A DNA stretch of 64,000 bases from a virus, in the IMG/VR virus record IMGVR_UViG_3300008111_000027, positions 61,301 through 125,300 of that record; one strand, 5' to 3'. Every line of letters begins with the position of its first letter. Position 1 is the stretch's first letter. This document shows, in pieces, positions 1 to 9,146 of the stretch. The translations under genes were made by a program, and so were the position numbers. A model generated the notes under the pieces. The model searched no databases, had not been told where the DNA came from, and saw nothing but the letters and a program-made list of their open reading frames with translations.

Positions 1-969
1 AGAAACTTCAAGAGAAAACTCTACATCGTTTTTTGAACAATACATGAAAAACTCAAAGAAAATTTTTGAGTTAAAAATATCATCAATTTTTTCTTCCATT
101 AGTATATTATTTTTGTTATATGTATACCAACCATTTAATTCGGTTATAATGGTATCTTCTTTAAGATGTAAAAAAATCATTCTCGTTGGGTTCACAGTAT
201 GAAATCTAAAATCATAGTTCAATGATACCAAAACTAAATAATCAATATTTTTACCAATGTAATCCCTTACATCTATAATATTTTTAAAACTATCACCTTG
301 AAATTTAACAACCTTGCTTTGGATTCTTTTAACTTTTGTATTATCATCGTTGTTGACCGTGAATAAATCACAACCGTTAACCATGTCAATCGAAGAACCC
401 CTCACCAATGATGTCCTGTAAATCTTAGCTGTTTTTACATTTTTTTTAAAATAATGTTCAATACACAATTCACCATATGTACCCGTACCAATCGTTTTGG
501 ATGCAATATGAAAAAGTTCATATAAAAAATCGCTAGGACCAACAGTCCTATGGTCTATCAATATTTTGTCTTTGTATACTCGAAACCATTTAAAATAGTT
601 TTTTATTTCTTCTTCAATATAACTTGAACTATTACCATCAAAAGTAATTTCTTTTAATGGTACGCCATTTAGATTGTTTATTCCCTTAAGAAAATAATCT
701 TGAAAAATCCATTCGTTTAATTTCTCAACAATTTTTATGTTGACAATATAGTTCGTATTAAACTGATTTACAGGAGACCACGACCCCCTTGGGGTTAAAA
801 CACCATATGTCCCATTTTTTTGACAAAAACCATATTGGTTTTTACTCAAGTAGCATTCCTTAAAAACCTCTCTCCATTCACTCAAAAAAAGGTCCTTGAT
901 AGGTCCCTTTATTGTGCAAATCTTTTTTACGTGGTTTTCTATGTTTCTTAAGTTTCCGGTGGAATACAT
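1..969 (-). CDS. Uncharacterised protein, C-terminus beyond the window (partial)
   Basis: An uninterrupted frame runs leftward from an ATG at 967-969 to the window edge, about 323 residues, with no stop. I do not recognise the family. Around residues 165-225 the order is GELCIEHYF, then SSIDMVNGCDLF, then RIQSK; an acidic residue, an Asp on a hydrophobic strand and (E/Q)xK is the layout of PD-(D/E)xK nucleases, so a restriction-like nuclease is an inference only. It is divergent from the virion gene starting at 1025, with about 55 bp between starts. An in-frame start further upstream was not found before stops. Confidence 0.7.
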   Translation of the reverse strand, partial: MYSTGNLRNIENHVKKICTIKGPIKDLFLSEWREVFKECYLSKNQYGFCQKNGTYGVLTPRGSWSPVNQFNTNYIVNIKIVEKLNEWIFQDYFLKGINNLNGVPLKEITFDGNSSSYIEEEIKNYFKWFRVYKDKILIDHRTVGPSDFLYELFHIASKTIGTGTYGELCIEHYFKKNVKTAKIYRTSLVRGSSIDMVNGCDLFTVNNDDNTKVKRIQSKVVKFQGDSFKNIIDVRDYIGKNIDYLVLVSLNYDFRFHTVNPTRMIFLHLKEDTIITELNGWYTYNKNNILMEEKIDDIFNSKIFFEFFMYCSKNDVEFSLEVS

Positions 970-1024
970 TAATATTTGGAATATTAAAACAAATATACAG
1001 ATATTTATTGATAAATCAAAGTTA

Positions 1025-2143
1025 ATGTCAACAACTGTCATTTCAAATACTGAAAAACAAAAATTGTACACCCAAGTGTTTCATTTATTGGGTTTACCCG
1101 TTAGGGGAGTTGAACTCACAGAAGAACAAATGGACACCTTTTTAGAGTTGTCAGTATCTGAATATGAACAATATGTAAGTGATTGGTTGATTGAATCACA
1201 GTGGTCAGCACTCGCTGGTCTTAATGTGGATACACAATCATTAACAAGAGCGTTTACCACAAGGAGTTTAGATTACGAGACACAATACACCCATTCTTAC
1301 TCTAAGATTGTAGGTCTACAGACGGGTGGTAATAGTGAATTAAAAAAAGATTATATTTCATTATCTGCGAACACACAAACTTATGTGATTCCTGCTGGTA
1401 GAGAGATTAATGAATTATTGTGGTTCTCAAGAGCGGAATTAACAGACTCAATTGTTGACCCATTTTTAGGCGGTTTTGGTGGTCTTGGGGGTGTTGCTTT
1501 TGGTGGTGTCGGTGGATTTGCACAACAAGGAGCTTCGGGTTCTTATTTCTTATTACCAGCTTATGATTTATTATTAAGAATGGGCGATAGAAATATTAAA
1601 AACCGATTAATTGGTGGTGACTTAACATATAGAATTACGGCAGGACCAAACGGAACAAAAATAGTTCACCTATACAATGTACCAGGTGGTAGATTTGATT
1701 TTGGTTCGATTCAAAACAATAGACAAAAAGTGTGGTATTGGTATTATGATACCACAGACCCCGATACTTGTTTAGACAAAAATAGTGGTATTGTAAAATT
1801 ACCTTCTGATGTTGAAACCGAAGAACTTACTTGGGACATGTTAAATAAACCAGCACAAAACTGGGTTAGGAAATATCTTATCGCATATTCAAAAGAAGGT
1901 TTAGGTAGAATATGGGGTAAATTCTCAGGTGATTTACAAGTACCTGATAGTTCTGTTAAGTTAGATTATTCAACATTGTTACAAGAAGGTAAAGATGAAA
2001 AATTAAAACTTATTGAGGAATTAATGAATCGTTTAGAAAGATTAAGACCCGATAAGTTAATGGAAAGAAAAGGAGCGGAAGCGGAAAACCTAAACAAAGC
2101 ACTTAAGTACAGACCTTTCCAATCACCATTTAACGTAATCTAA
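1025..2143 (+). CDS. Putative virion structural protein with Gly-rich loop
   Basis: This 372-residue protein is taken from the ATG at 1025, which opens MSTTVISN; a longer in-frame extension to 896 would overlap the divergent gene and has unphage-like hydrophobic sequence. A near-match to the late element (TATTTATT, about 1011-1018) lies just upstream, supporting this start. A Gly/Phe/Ala-rich stretch (FLGGFGGLGG...) near residues 140-160 looks like a surface loop. The segment LKKDYISL...YVIPAGREINELLWF recalls conserved structural proteins of T4-like phages, from memory only. It ends head-to-head against the DNA polymerase gene with no gap. Exact virion role unknown. Confidence 0.6.
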   Translation: MSTTVISNTEKQKLYTQVFHLLGLPVRGVELTEEQMDTFLELSVSEYEQYVSDWLIESQWSALAGLNVDTQSLTRAFTTRSLDYETQYTHSYSKIVGLQTGGNSELKKDYISLSANTQTYVIPAGREINELLWFSRAELTDSIVDPFLGGFGGLGGVAFGGVGGFAQQGASGSYFLLPAYDLLLRMGDRNIKNRLIGGDLTYRITAGPNGTKIVHLYNVPGGRFDFGSIQNNRQKVWYWYYDTTDPDTCLDKNSGIVKLPSDVETEELTWDMLNKPAQNWVRKYLIAYSKEGLGRIWGKFSGDLQVPDSSVKLDYSTLLQEGKDEKLKLIEELMNRLERLRPDKLMERKGAEAENLNKALKYRPFQSPFNVI

Positions 2144-5041
2144 TTAGATATTGGTTGCGTGATAAGCGTAATCATTACCGTTGGTCTGAATAATCTCATC
2201 CTCATTACTCTTGATACTTTCAGCTTGTAGAGATACCACTTTTCTATTCAAATCCACCCAATAAGGGTCTGCTAACTTCAAACTGTCCTCCACATACATA
2301 AAGAAAGGGTCTCTTTTTACTCTATTCCAAAATAGTACTTCACTATCAGATAGTGTCATTACCTCATCGTACTTATCTTGACCATCTTCCTTAAGAGGAA
2401 ACCCACTTACTAATTCACATTGAGCTCTTGTAAAATATTGTCTGTCTTCGGGTTTTTCAACCAAAATATCGTGACGTATTTCAGGGTTGAAAACAACTAA
2501 CAATGGTTCTATTCTCTTATTAAAATTAGTCAAGTATCTCGCCACGTTATAATCACCAGTCATGTCGGGATTGTTTGTTAACTCCTTTTCAGAAATCATG
2601 TAACAATTAATCTGTATGTAATTATCTGGCATTGGTTTACCGTGTAATTTAGTAAACTCCTCTTGTTGTTTTTTGGTTGGTTTTGTTATTTTCTGAACAT
2701 CACCGTCTGATTTTTTTTCACCATTATTAATATAGTAAATGGTCTCACCAAGACTGGCGGGATAGTTATTCTGAATAACCAACTCCATATGTGCTTGTCG
2801 AGACATCAAAGAACCAGCTTTCGTGGTTTTTTTAATATGTTTTTTGTAATCCTCGACCGATTGTTTTACACGAGACTTATTAGCCATTTTAGACAATGGG
2901 ATTTTCTTATCATAAATTTGTTGGACATATCTGTAATAAAGCTCAACAAAAGATAATCCATCGCCATTTAATAGGTGTTTTAATCCTTCATCTAAAAATT
3001 CTACAACATATTGTTGAAGTTTTTTTGATTTAATAGTATTCCCCGTAAGTTTGATTTTTTCTTTACCTTTTTTAAGAAGTTTAATGATGTAATTTTTTCT
3101 TGAAACGTTGATACACGCAGGTGCGGTGTAATCAATATCAAGACCCATTTCATTTCTCATAAAAGTGTCATTGAATTCCGCGGTATCTGCTTCGATACCA
3201 ACGTATTCTTTCCCTTCTTCTACTAATTCATTCAAACCTTTACCAATGTATATGTGGGTATCAATATCATCGGGAGTAGAAAAGTTAACACCGTCCGTAT
3301 CCATTACAAGAGGTTTATATCCTTTTTTCTCAAAGAACATAATCATCATACGAAGACACTGACGACCAGTACATGTGATGGTTTCACCCATGTTCATATC
3401 ACCCCATGGAAATACCTGTGGTGCGGACAAGGAACCAAAATAAGCGTTGATAAAAATCTTGATTGGTAATTGTTTACGGTCGTACATTTCTGCTTGTACG
3501 GGGTCACTATCTTTAAGTTCACCAGCAAGTCTTTTATATTTGATACGAATGTTTCTAAAGTACTTTAACATAGACTTCTGAACACCCATAACATCACATT
3601 CAGGAAATACATCATAAACCAATTGGATTGATGGGTAAAGAGATGCGTAGTCAAATTTTACAATATTCTTGGAGTATCCGACATTTAATAATCTTGAAAG
3701 ACCTCCTGTAATTGCTCTTTTTTCATCTTTGGTGGGTATTGCCAAACCGTTTTCATATGACCAAGCTAACATGATAATTTTCCAAAGTGTTGCAGTTCCC
3801 ATCGTTGCAATTCTTTCATAAGTTGTTGGTACCAATTTAGAAAGTAAGAACGTAGATTGAGAGAACGAATCATCCACAATCATTGTTTCGTACAAGTCAT
3901 CATCAAGATACTGTTCTACAATTCTTTGACCTGGCCATATTTCGTATTTATTAGGGTATTTGTCTAATAAATTTTCAGTACCGGGTTCACCAATCTTTTT
4001 GTATTTACCTGTTTTAGGGTTAACGTAATAACTATCATTTTCCAAATATATTTTTGAAATAAAAGCACCATCGACATATACCCGATTTGGTTTTTCTTTT
4101 TCCAAATATTGGGTAATGTATTTCAATCCCCAAGATTTAATTTCCGAATTAATTGCTTGTGCCCTTCTTACTGCGTGAGCGATATCAACAATATTATGAC
4201 CCCAAATGATATGTTGAGTGTAAGGTTCAATTTCATTTGCTAACTTTAATACACCTTCTTTTTGTTTAATCCCATCCGATGTGAGTATTGATGTACACTC
4301 AACAATATCAACACCTAAAATTTCGGCTCTTTTTAATATGAATGGAAAGTCAAATGACGCTGAATTATACCCACCAATAATTGTTGGTTTTAATTCTTTT
4401 ATTATTTCAAAAAATTCTTCGATACATTTTTTCTCACCATCAGGACCAAAAGCGGGTATGGTTTTTTGTAAACCACGGTTGTCCTTTACTCCAATAAGAA
4501 TTATCTCATTAGTCTCAGGTTCAAGGCCCGTGGTCTCGATATCGAATACAAATCGATGAACACCTGAATAATCATCAATACCTTTAAATAATCTTTTTTT
4601 CTTTTGAATAAGATATTGTTCTACAGGTGATAAAATAGTAAATAAGTGTTTAAAATTATCACCCCACGGGTCAATACCGCCTTGTTTGAAAAAACTAATT
4701 AATTCACGATAACCCTTTAGACTTTTTACTAAAAAATTTTGTCCATTTTCAAGTCTATCATTACCTTGGGTCTCAAGTTTATCAATAATAATACCGTATT
4801 CCCCCATTTTTTTCTTTTGTATGGATTTACTTCCTTGATAGAAATTACAAGAACTTAAATCACCAACCCATAGAAATGGAGTTAAAGTGTCGGGTTTTAC
4901 TACCTTACCCCTTACAGGGTCTTGAATAATTTTGTAAATTTTGTTGGTTTGGTAATCGTATTCAACCCCTACAATGTATTCTTCAGGGTCCCAACCATTT
5001 AAAAAACTTTCGATTACCTCTTGAGAAATAACTTCTGACAT
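2144..5041 (-). CDS. Family B DNA polymerase with 3'-5' exonuclease (T4 gp43-like)
   Basis: This 965-residue protein should replicate the phage genome. Proofreading motifs are visible: Exo I FDIETTG (D167, E169), Exo II YNSASFD (N226, D231) and Exo III YLDDD (Y378, D382). Polymerase motif A is DYASLYPSIQ (D464), motif B KIFINAYFG (K528, Y534) and motif C VMDTDG (D581, D583). Length and motif order match T4 gp43-type enzymes. Motif C reads DTDG rather than the usual DTDS, a mild variation. It is transcribed away from the tail genes and is the only replication enzyme in the window, so clamp, helicase and primase genes must lie elsewhere. Confidence 0.97.
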   Translation of the reverse strand: MSEVISQEVIESFLNGWDPEEYIVGVEYDYQTNKIYKIIQDPVRGKVVKPDTLTPFLWVGDLSSCNFYQGSKSIQKKKMGEYGIIIDKLETQGNDRLENGQNFLVKSLKGYRELISFFKQGGIDPWGDNFKHLFTILSPVEQYLIQKKKRLFKGIDDYSGVHRFVFDIETTGLEPETNEIILIGVKDNRGLQKTIPAFGPDGEKKCIEEFFEIIKELKPTIIGGYNSASFDFPFILKRAEILGVDIVECTSILTSDGIKQKEGVLKLANEIEPYTQHIIWGHNIVDIAHAVRRAQAINSEIKSWGLKYITQYLEKEKPNRVYVDGAFISKIYLENDSYYVNPKTGKYKKIGEPGTENLLDKYPNKYEIWPGQRIVEQYLDDDLYETMIVDDSFSQSTFLLSKLVPTTYERIATMGTATLWKIIMLAWSYENGLAIPTKDEKRAITGGLSRLLNVGYSKNIVKFDYASLYPSIQLVYDVFPECDVMGVQKSMLKYFRNIRIKYKRLAGELKDSDPVQAEMYDRKQLPIKIFINAYFGSLSAPQVFPWGDMNMGETITCTGRQCLRMMIMFFEKKGYKPLVMDTDGVNFSTPDDIDTHIYIGKGLNELVEEGKEYVGIEADTAEFNDTFMRNEMGLDIDYTAPACINVSRKNYIIKLLKKGKEKIKLTGNTIKSKKLQQYVVEFLDEGLKHLLNGDGLSFVELYYRYVQQIYDKKIPLSKMANKSRVKQSVEDYKKHIKKTTKAGSLMSRQAHMELVIQNNYPASLGETIYYINNGEKKSDGDVQKITKPTKKQQEEFTKLHGKPMPDNYIQINCYMISEKELTNNPDMTGDYNVARYLTNFNKRIEPLLVVFNPEIRHDILVEKPEDRQYFTRAQCELVSGFPLKEDGQDKYDEVMTLSDSEVLFWNRVKRDPFFMYVEDSLKLADPYWVDLNRKVVSLQAESIKSNEDEIIQTNGNDYAYHATNI

Positions 5042-5071
5042 ATCGTATATTTTTGTTTTGACACATTTGCT

Positions 5072-5088
5072 TACAACACCGTGTTGTA
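5072..5088. other. Perfect short palindrome between tail gene and polymerase gene
   Basis: TACAACAC and GTGTTGTA flank one base in the 87-bp gap between the gene ending at 5129 and the polymerase start at 5041. It could fold in RNA of either strand. No clear T-run follows on the minus strand, so terminator, operator or mRNA 5' stem are all possible. Confidence 0.35.
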
Positions 5089-5128
5089 GTTTGTCTTGCT
5101 AACAATTATACGAAATAATCATCACATA

Positions 5129-5497
5129 TCAAAATATGGTGATAAATAATTTTTCCTTTACAGGAAGAATCAGTTTTGTGGTTGGATTTAAGTTGGTATC
5201 TAAAAATTGAACTGTAACTTTACCTTCATACTTACCAATTCTTGCGGTTTGTGATTCTGTGAATTGGTGGGTAATATAATATTCGTCTGTGGTTTGATTG
5301 TACTTTTTGTCTCTTGTGGTGATTAAACAAGTTGAGTTTAGGATTTCAGGTTCACCTGTCTCAACATCAAACATATCAAAAGTAATATCACAACTTTCCA
5401 ACATATCGTTGAATCCGGATTTATCATTTTTTCCATCATCAATAAGTCTCATTTTTAATATCGGTTGTGAAGCACCTTGTCTTATAAAAAATTCCAT
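5129..5497 (-). CDS. Putative baseplate/tail-associated protein (BppU-N-like beta protein)
   Basis: The product has 122 residues. It opens MEFFIRQGASQPILKMRLIDDG and contains alternating hydrophobic strands ending VKEKLFITIF. This pattern, a short protein with a polarised-property opening followed by an Ig-like beta sandwich, resembles the N-terminal domain of baseplate upper proteins (BppU) and similar fibre-attachment proteins, an inference from pattern alone. It lies immediately downstream of the fibre-like gene 5503-6135 with a 5-bp gap, in the same leftward unit, which supports a tail role. Confidence 0.55.
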   Translation of the reverse strand: MEFFIRQGASQPILKMRLIDDGKNDKSGFNDMLESCDITFDMFDVETGEPEILNSTCLITTRDKKYNQTTDEYYITHQFTESQTARIGKYEGKVTVQFLDTNLNPTTKLILPVKEKLFITIF

Positions 5498-5502
5498 CTT
5501 AT

Positions 5503-6135
5503 TTAATATATTTTATTTAATACAAAAATGTCACTATATATTTTATTTGCGGGGTCACTTGAACTAAACTGAGCTGTTACTTCAATTGTATTTGAAACGG
5601 TGGTATCAAACGTAGTACTATTAACCGTATTGAACGCAAACCCACCTTGTGAACCATTAGATTGTTTTGTTGTATGAAATACACCAAGAGCAACTATACT
5701 GGCAACACCCGCAACACCGAGAGACCTAATTGTGAAATTTATAGAAAGTTGCCAAACGTCATCAACTGATGTTGTCATATTTTGAAGTCCAGAATCTGCT
5801 AAAATTACCGAACCAGTTTTAACTTTTATTCTTATATCATCACCATTTTTTGCGGATAAAAGACCACCAAAATCCGCTCTAAAGCTATCACCAACCCTAA
5901 ATCCATTAGCGGGAACACTTAAGGTTCCAACCCCACCGTCAATAACACTTAATTCTGATGTTGTACCACTTATAGTTACACTATTTCCTGTTTGAGAAAA
6001 CAAACCATAAACCGTTGGAAATGGAGCTAAAACACTATTTTTAACTCTATATGTGGTTCCACCTTGAGAAACAGCAAACTCCGCATTTGCGGTTAAACCT
6101 GTAAGTTCGGGTAATTGGGATATTGGTAAATTCAT
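5503..6135 (-). CDS. Putative tail fibre or receptor-binding protein
   Basis: The product has 210 residues. The N-terminus ISQLPELTG...AEFAVSQGGTTYRV is a pattern I associate with the attachment heads of phage fibre-type proteins. The rest is rich in Ser, Thr, Gly, Val and Asn with predicted beta strands and no enzyme motifs. A late-type element TATTTATA (minus strand, 6143-6150) lies 7 nt before the ATG, so the mRNA would be nearly leaderless. Neighbours on both sides look like fibre or baseplate proteins. Receptor binding is an inference; it could equally be a decoration protein. Confidence 0.55.
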   Translation of the reverse strand: MNLPISQLPELTGLTANAEFAVSQGGTTYRVKNSVLAPFPTVYGLFSQTGNSVTISGTTSELSVIDGGVGTLSVPANGFRVGDSFRADFGGLLSAKNGDDIRIKVKTGSVILADSGLQNMTTSVDDVWQLSINFTIRSLGVAGVASIVALGVFHTTKQSNGSQGGFAFNTVNSTTFDTTVSNTIEVTAQFSSSDPANKIYSDIFVLNKIY

Positions 6136-6142
6136 CTTATTT

Positions 6143-6150
6143 TATAAATA
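6143..6150 (-). promoter_or_regulatory. Late-type promoter element TATTTATA
   Basis: Read on the minus strand as TATTTATA, 7 nt before the ATG at 6135. It matches the element found before many virion genes here. Inferred target of the gp55-like sigma factor. Confidence 0.6.
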
Positions 6151-6164
6151 TCTATTTTTATATT

Positions 6165-7091
6165 TTAATACGTTTGAGGTGTTTGATACGTATTTCTTGT
6201 GGTGGTAGAGTTAAATCCTGATACCGTATGTAACGTTGTCCAAGTTGTTCCATTATTACTACCGGCAATCGTCCATGATTTAGGGTCTCTACTTTCTTCA
6301 TCATTTGCGGTACCCCATCTATAACCCGTAAACGCCTTTGCACTACTAAATTGAAAAATAAAATTACTTACATTTCCATTTGTTACAAAATTCAAATCCA
6401 AAGCTTTAGTTGTTAAATTACCATCCGCTAACTTTGGAGGTTCCTCACCAACAGGGTTATTACCACTTGGGTTAGTTACCGTAACACCAGCCATACTTTG
6501 GTCTACACCACCTATTTGAAAAACGAATTCGGATGCTTGTATGCAATTCGCATTAGGTGGTGATGTTTTACTTTCAGTAATCTGCCACCTATAATATGTG
6601 TATGCGGGTCTTGATGGTGTTGGTGTTGGTGTTGGGGTAACCGACGGTGTTCTACTTGGTGTTATTGATGGTGTTACACTTGTTGAAGGTGTTCTACTTG
6701 GTGTAACAGACGGTGTAACAGATGGTGTTACACTTGGGGTTATAGACGGTGTAACAGATGGTGTTATCGATGGTGTTACACTTGTTGAAGGTGTCACTGT
6801 TGGGGTCGGAGATGGACCTGTTTCTATTTTTATTTTATAATAGTTTTCTTGGAAAATATAATCACCGTTTTCTTGTAGTAAAAAATTACCTGATAAATCT
6901 TCTACGTACAGTGTACAAGTACTACCAAACGCGGGAAAAAATAAAGAATATGTTCCATAAAAATAAGACGCAACATAATCATAGGGTAATACTTGGGTGC
7001 CAAGATTAATAGTACCACCAGTATCTGGATAATAAGTAATAACCGCACTTTGACCTGTATAATTTGTCGAAACTATTTTTAAAGTATCCAT
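6165..7091 (-). CDS. Putative tail fibre protein with TPS repeats and discoidin-like C-terminus
   Basis: The product has 308 residues. Residues 1-92 form a short beta-rich head. Residues 93-160 are a Pro/Thr/Ser repeat built from TPSV, TPSI and TPSR units, likely an extended stalk. Residues 166-308 ([10 protein letters not shown]...[10 protein letters not shown]...[14 protein letters not shown]...[16 protein letters not shown]) follow the pattern of discoidin/F5-8C carbohydrate-binding domains, where a jelly-roll precedes a SW.i.GS.dG..W.tl motif. A surface-sugar-binding fibre is the inference. The repeat also keeps an antisense frame open, which I treat as a shadow. Confidence 0.65.
   Translation of the reverse strand: MDTLKIVSTNYTGQSAVITYYPDTGGTINLGTQVLPYDYVASYFYGTYSLFFPAFGSTCTLYVEDLSGNFLLQENGDYIFQENYYKIKIETGPSPTPTVTPSTSVTPSITPSVTPSITPSVTPSVTPSVTPSRTPSTSVTPSITPSRTPSVTPTPTPTPSRPAYTYYRWQITESKTSPPNANCIQASEFVFQIGGVDQSMAGVTVTNPSGNNPVGEEPPKLADGNLTTKALDLNFVTNGNVSNFIFQFSSAKAFTGYRWGTANDEESRDPKSWTIAGSNNGTTWTTLHTVSGFNSTTTRNTYQTPQTY
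6612..6815 (-). repeat. Tandem TPS(V/I/R) codon repeat
   Basis: The DNA encoding residues 93-160 of the fibre gene is an imperfect 12-base tandem repeat (on the plus strand GGTGTTACA / GATGGTGTT-type units). Such tracts change length easily by slippage or recombination, so stalk length may vary among relatives. Confidence 0.8.
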
Positions 7092-7123
7092 TTATTTAAA
7101 TTATATCAATTTGTATCATTTTT

Positions 7124-7330
7124 TTAAAGGCCAATCATACTATCCACACAATTTTCAACACATTCCGTTATGTCATAGTTGGGTTTAGTATCAACAAGAT
7201 AATGATGTCTTACTCTTACAAAATTTAATGGTTCTTCATAATATTGTACTCTTTTAAAATTAAAACAAGAAATACCCATATTATGTATGCCACCAGAATA
7301 TTGTGTACCACCAGCCCACGATTGAATCAT
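7124..7330 (-). CDS. Small conserved-looking tail-region protein
   Basis: The product has 68 residues (MIQSWAGGTQYSGG...). Its ATG overlaps the stop of the upstream gene 7327-8328 by 4 bp, so translation is probably coupled. It has no signal peptide or membrane segment; three cysteines sit near the middle and C-terminus. I do not recognise it. Position inside the leftward fibre/tail unit suggests a small virion or chaperone role. Confidence 0.5.
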   Translation of the reverse strand: MIQSWAGGTQYSGGIHNMGISCFNFKRVQYYEEPLNFVRVRHHYLVDTKPNYDITECVENCVDSMIGL

Positions 7331-8328
7331 TCTTCATATGTTGGAGTCGCTCCCGTTAACCAACTACTAATCGGGGTGGTCAATGTTCGACCTGTAATCA
7401 AATCATTCCAACCACCATCATTTTCTAATTCACAATCATTAAAATATTTATCTCTTTCAAAAGTTATTGTGATATTAAAATCTTTAGATGTTCCACTTGT
7501 ACATAAAACAGGTGTTTGACCTGAAGATGTATAAAAAGTTTCACTGTATCCACTGTTTGTTGTACAAATACCCGAATATCTTATTGCTCTCCATTGAATT
7601 CTACCGTCATTTGTAAAAGAAAAAGATAGGTTATTATCTGCGTAGTTTCTTAAATCAGATTCACCTCTCACACCTAAATAATAAATGGTTCTTCCGCTCG
7701 ACCAACCTGAATTATTTCTATTTAAAACCAAATCAATTGTCCATCCTTTTTCTGTTCTTCTTTTGACTTTGTAGGAACAATTATCAACCCCCGCACCATG
7801 ATTTATTTGATAAGCCCAAGGTTTTGCTTCAGATATTAAATCCTGAGGACAACAATCATCTCCTCCTAATTGTTCAGTACACGCATATGACGAAGAACCT
7901 AATCCCGATGTTTGTAAAGAAAATGGATTTGATAAAGCGTTGTTATAACCACTATTTATTAAATAATGAGTGTTATTATTCAGTGTATAAGAATAAACGT
8001 CGTTTTGTAATATAGTATCGGAATTACCTAATGTAGCCGTAAATGCAGAATATTGTAAAGTCCAAGAGAGTCCCAAATACACATAGGAAGCATCATTGAC
8101 TGTATTGTTATATTCAACCAAAGATATTGTATCTCTTGTACAATCGGTTCCCGATAAACCCGTTGTATTAATAGTCAATCCGGTATACACGATAGTGTTA
8201 TCTAAATCTAAAACCAAATCATCGTAATCTAATTCAGTTTTAGAGATTTCGTAATCGTAATATTCCGAAGAATCGAGTTGTAAATCTAATTTACTCCCCC
8301 AAAATTTAAGTATGTTTTGACTATTCAT
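7327..8328 (-). CDS. Putative tail/fibre structural protein
   Basis: The product has 333 residues, rich in Ser, Asn, Thr, Tyr and Asp, with a Cys cluster (CTEQLGGDDCCPQD) near residues 150-163. The second half (WTIDLVLNRN...IYYLGVRGESDLRNYADNNLSFSF...GRIQWRAIRYSG) looks like a concanavalin-type beta sandwich, by pattern only. A TATTTATA element lies 7 nt before the ATG (8343-8336, minus strand), the same arrangement as gene 5503-6135. It begins the leftward fibre unit and is divergent from the rightward block starting at 8385. Confidence 0.55.
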   Translation of the reverse strand: MNSQNILKFWGSKLDLQLDSSEYYDYEISKTELDYDDLVLDLDNTIVYTGLTINTTGLSGTDCTRDTISLVEYNNTVNDASYVYLGLSWTLQYSAFTATLGNSDTILQNDVYSYTLNNNTHYLINSGYNNALSNPFSLQTSGLGSSSYACTEQLGGDDCCPQDLISEAKPWAYQINHGAGVDNCSYKVKRRTEKGWTIDLVLNRNNSGWSSGRTIYYLGVRGESDLRNYADNNLSFSFTNDGRIQWRAIRYSGICTTNSGYSETFYTSSGQTPVLCTSGTSKDFNITITFERDKYFNDCELENDGGWNDLITGRTLTTPISSWLTGATPTYEE

Positions 8329-8335
8329 GATATTC

Positions 8336-8343
8336 TATAAATA
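8336..8343 (-). promoter_or_regulatory. Late-type promoter element TATTTATA (leftward)
   Basis: Minus-strand TATTTATA ending 7 nt before the ATG at 8328. It is paired with an oppositely oriented copy at 8361-8368. Confidence 0.65.
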
Positions 8344-8360
8344 TCTTTCCTTTCTTTTGA

Positions 8361-8368
8361 TATTTATA
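8361..8368 (+). promoter_or_regulatory. Late-type promoter element TATTTATA (rightward)
   Basis: Plus-strand TATTTATA 16 nt before the ATG at 8385. With the copy at 8336-8343 it forms a divergent pair in a 56-bp intergenic region, each copy sense to its own gene. Confidence 0.65.
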
Positions 8369-8384
8369 TTAAAAAGATAATTGC

Positions 8385-9146
8385 ATGGATAAATATGTTA
8401 AAAATATAATTGAAGAGACATTTGCGTCCAAAAAACAACAAAGATATTTCTACGCGAAAGCAAACGATAAGTCAATCCCAAAGAAAGAAAGAAAAAAATG
8501 GTCAAAGTGGGCCAAAGAATATTCTGATGATACCGACTTTGAGAAAATTCCAGAAAAGGTTGAAACTGAGGTAGATGAAATTGTTGATGAAAAAGGTAAC
8601 GTAGCAAGAAGAAAAATTCCAATTTCTAAAGCAAGTAAAGGTGGTTCTCACGCAATAACCGATAAAGTTGTCAAAACAGGTTTTGGTCAAATGGGTACAC
8701 ATGGTATTGCTCATGGGACAAATACAACCATAAAATATTGGACGGAGTCTGATTTAAGTAAAGCTTTAGGTTATGAAAAAACTTTAGGTCAGGACGAAGA
8801 CATTGAAGGTGCTTATGAATATTTTGAAGACGATTTAGGTATGAGTGATGATGAGAGCAAAGAAAGATTATCTTCCTATGGTTATGATGAAAAATTAAAA
8901 GGAGACAAGGTCAGACTTATTGAAAATCCTAAAAAATTTGTAAATGATTATGTTGAAAGTGTTCTTAATAAAAAATCTAACAGTAGTGATTTAGTAAAAA
9001 AAGACCAAACAGAAGATATTGAAACAGAATTAAGTCCAATTATTAAAAGACAGGTTATGTCTTTAAAAAATACTTTAGTAAAAAATAACGTATCTGTTGA
9101 AGATGTAATTAATATCCTTAAAAAGGAAGAAGATTCCGATGAATAA
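8385..9146 (+). CDS. Uncharacterised phage protein, probable virion component
   Basis: The product has 253 residues and is highly charged. The N-terminal ASKKQQRYFYAKAND followed by a Lys-rich stretch resembles openings of phage-encoded structural or internal proteins; the middle (DDDLGMSDDESKERLSSYGYDE) is acidic, and the C-terminus may form a helix. No enzyme motif is seen. It starts the rightward block after a late-type element and overlaps the next gene by 8 bp. Confidence 0.5.
   Translation: MDKYVKNIIEETFASKKQQRYFYAKANDKSIPKKERKKWSKWAKEYSDDTDFEKIPEKVETEVDEIVDEKGNVARRKIPISKASKGGSHAITDKVVKTGFGQMGTHGIAHGTNTTIKYWTESDLSKALGYEKTLGQDEDIEGAYEYFEDDLGMSDDESKERLSSYGYDEKLKGDKVRLIENPKKFVNDYVESVLNKKSNSSDLVKKDQTEDIETELSPIIKRQVMSLKNTLVKNNVSVEDVINILKKEEDSDE

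Noticed and set aside
896-1024. N-terminal extension of the virion protein
   Set aside because: Overlaps the start of the divergent left-edge gene and has a sequence unlike the rest; the ATG at 1025 is better placed.
3165-4559. Plus-strand ORFs opposite the DNA polymerase gene
   Set aside because: Shadows of a gene with all catalytic motifs; no homology-like features.
6598-6840. Plus-strand frame of repeated GVTDGV residues
   Set aside because: Mirror of the TPS repeat in the fibre gene; open only because the repeat lacks stops on both strands.
6143-8343. T4-orthodox TATAAATA promoters on the opposite strand
   Set aside because: In that orientation most copies would point away from the adjacent gene; the TATTTATA reading is sense-oriented to genes every time.
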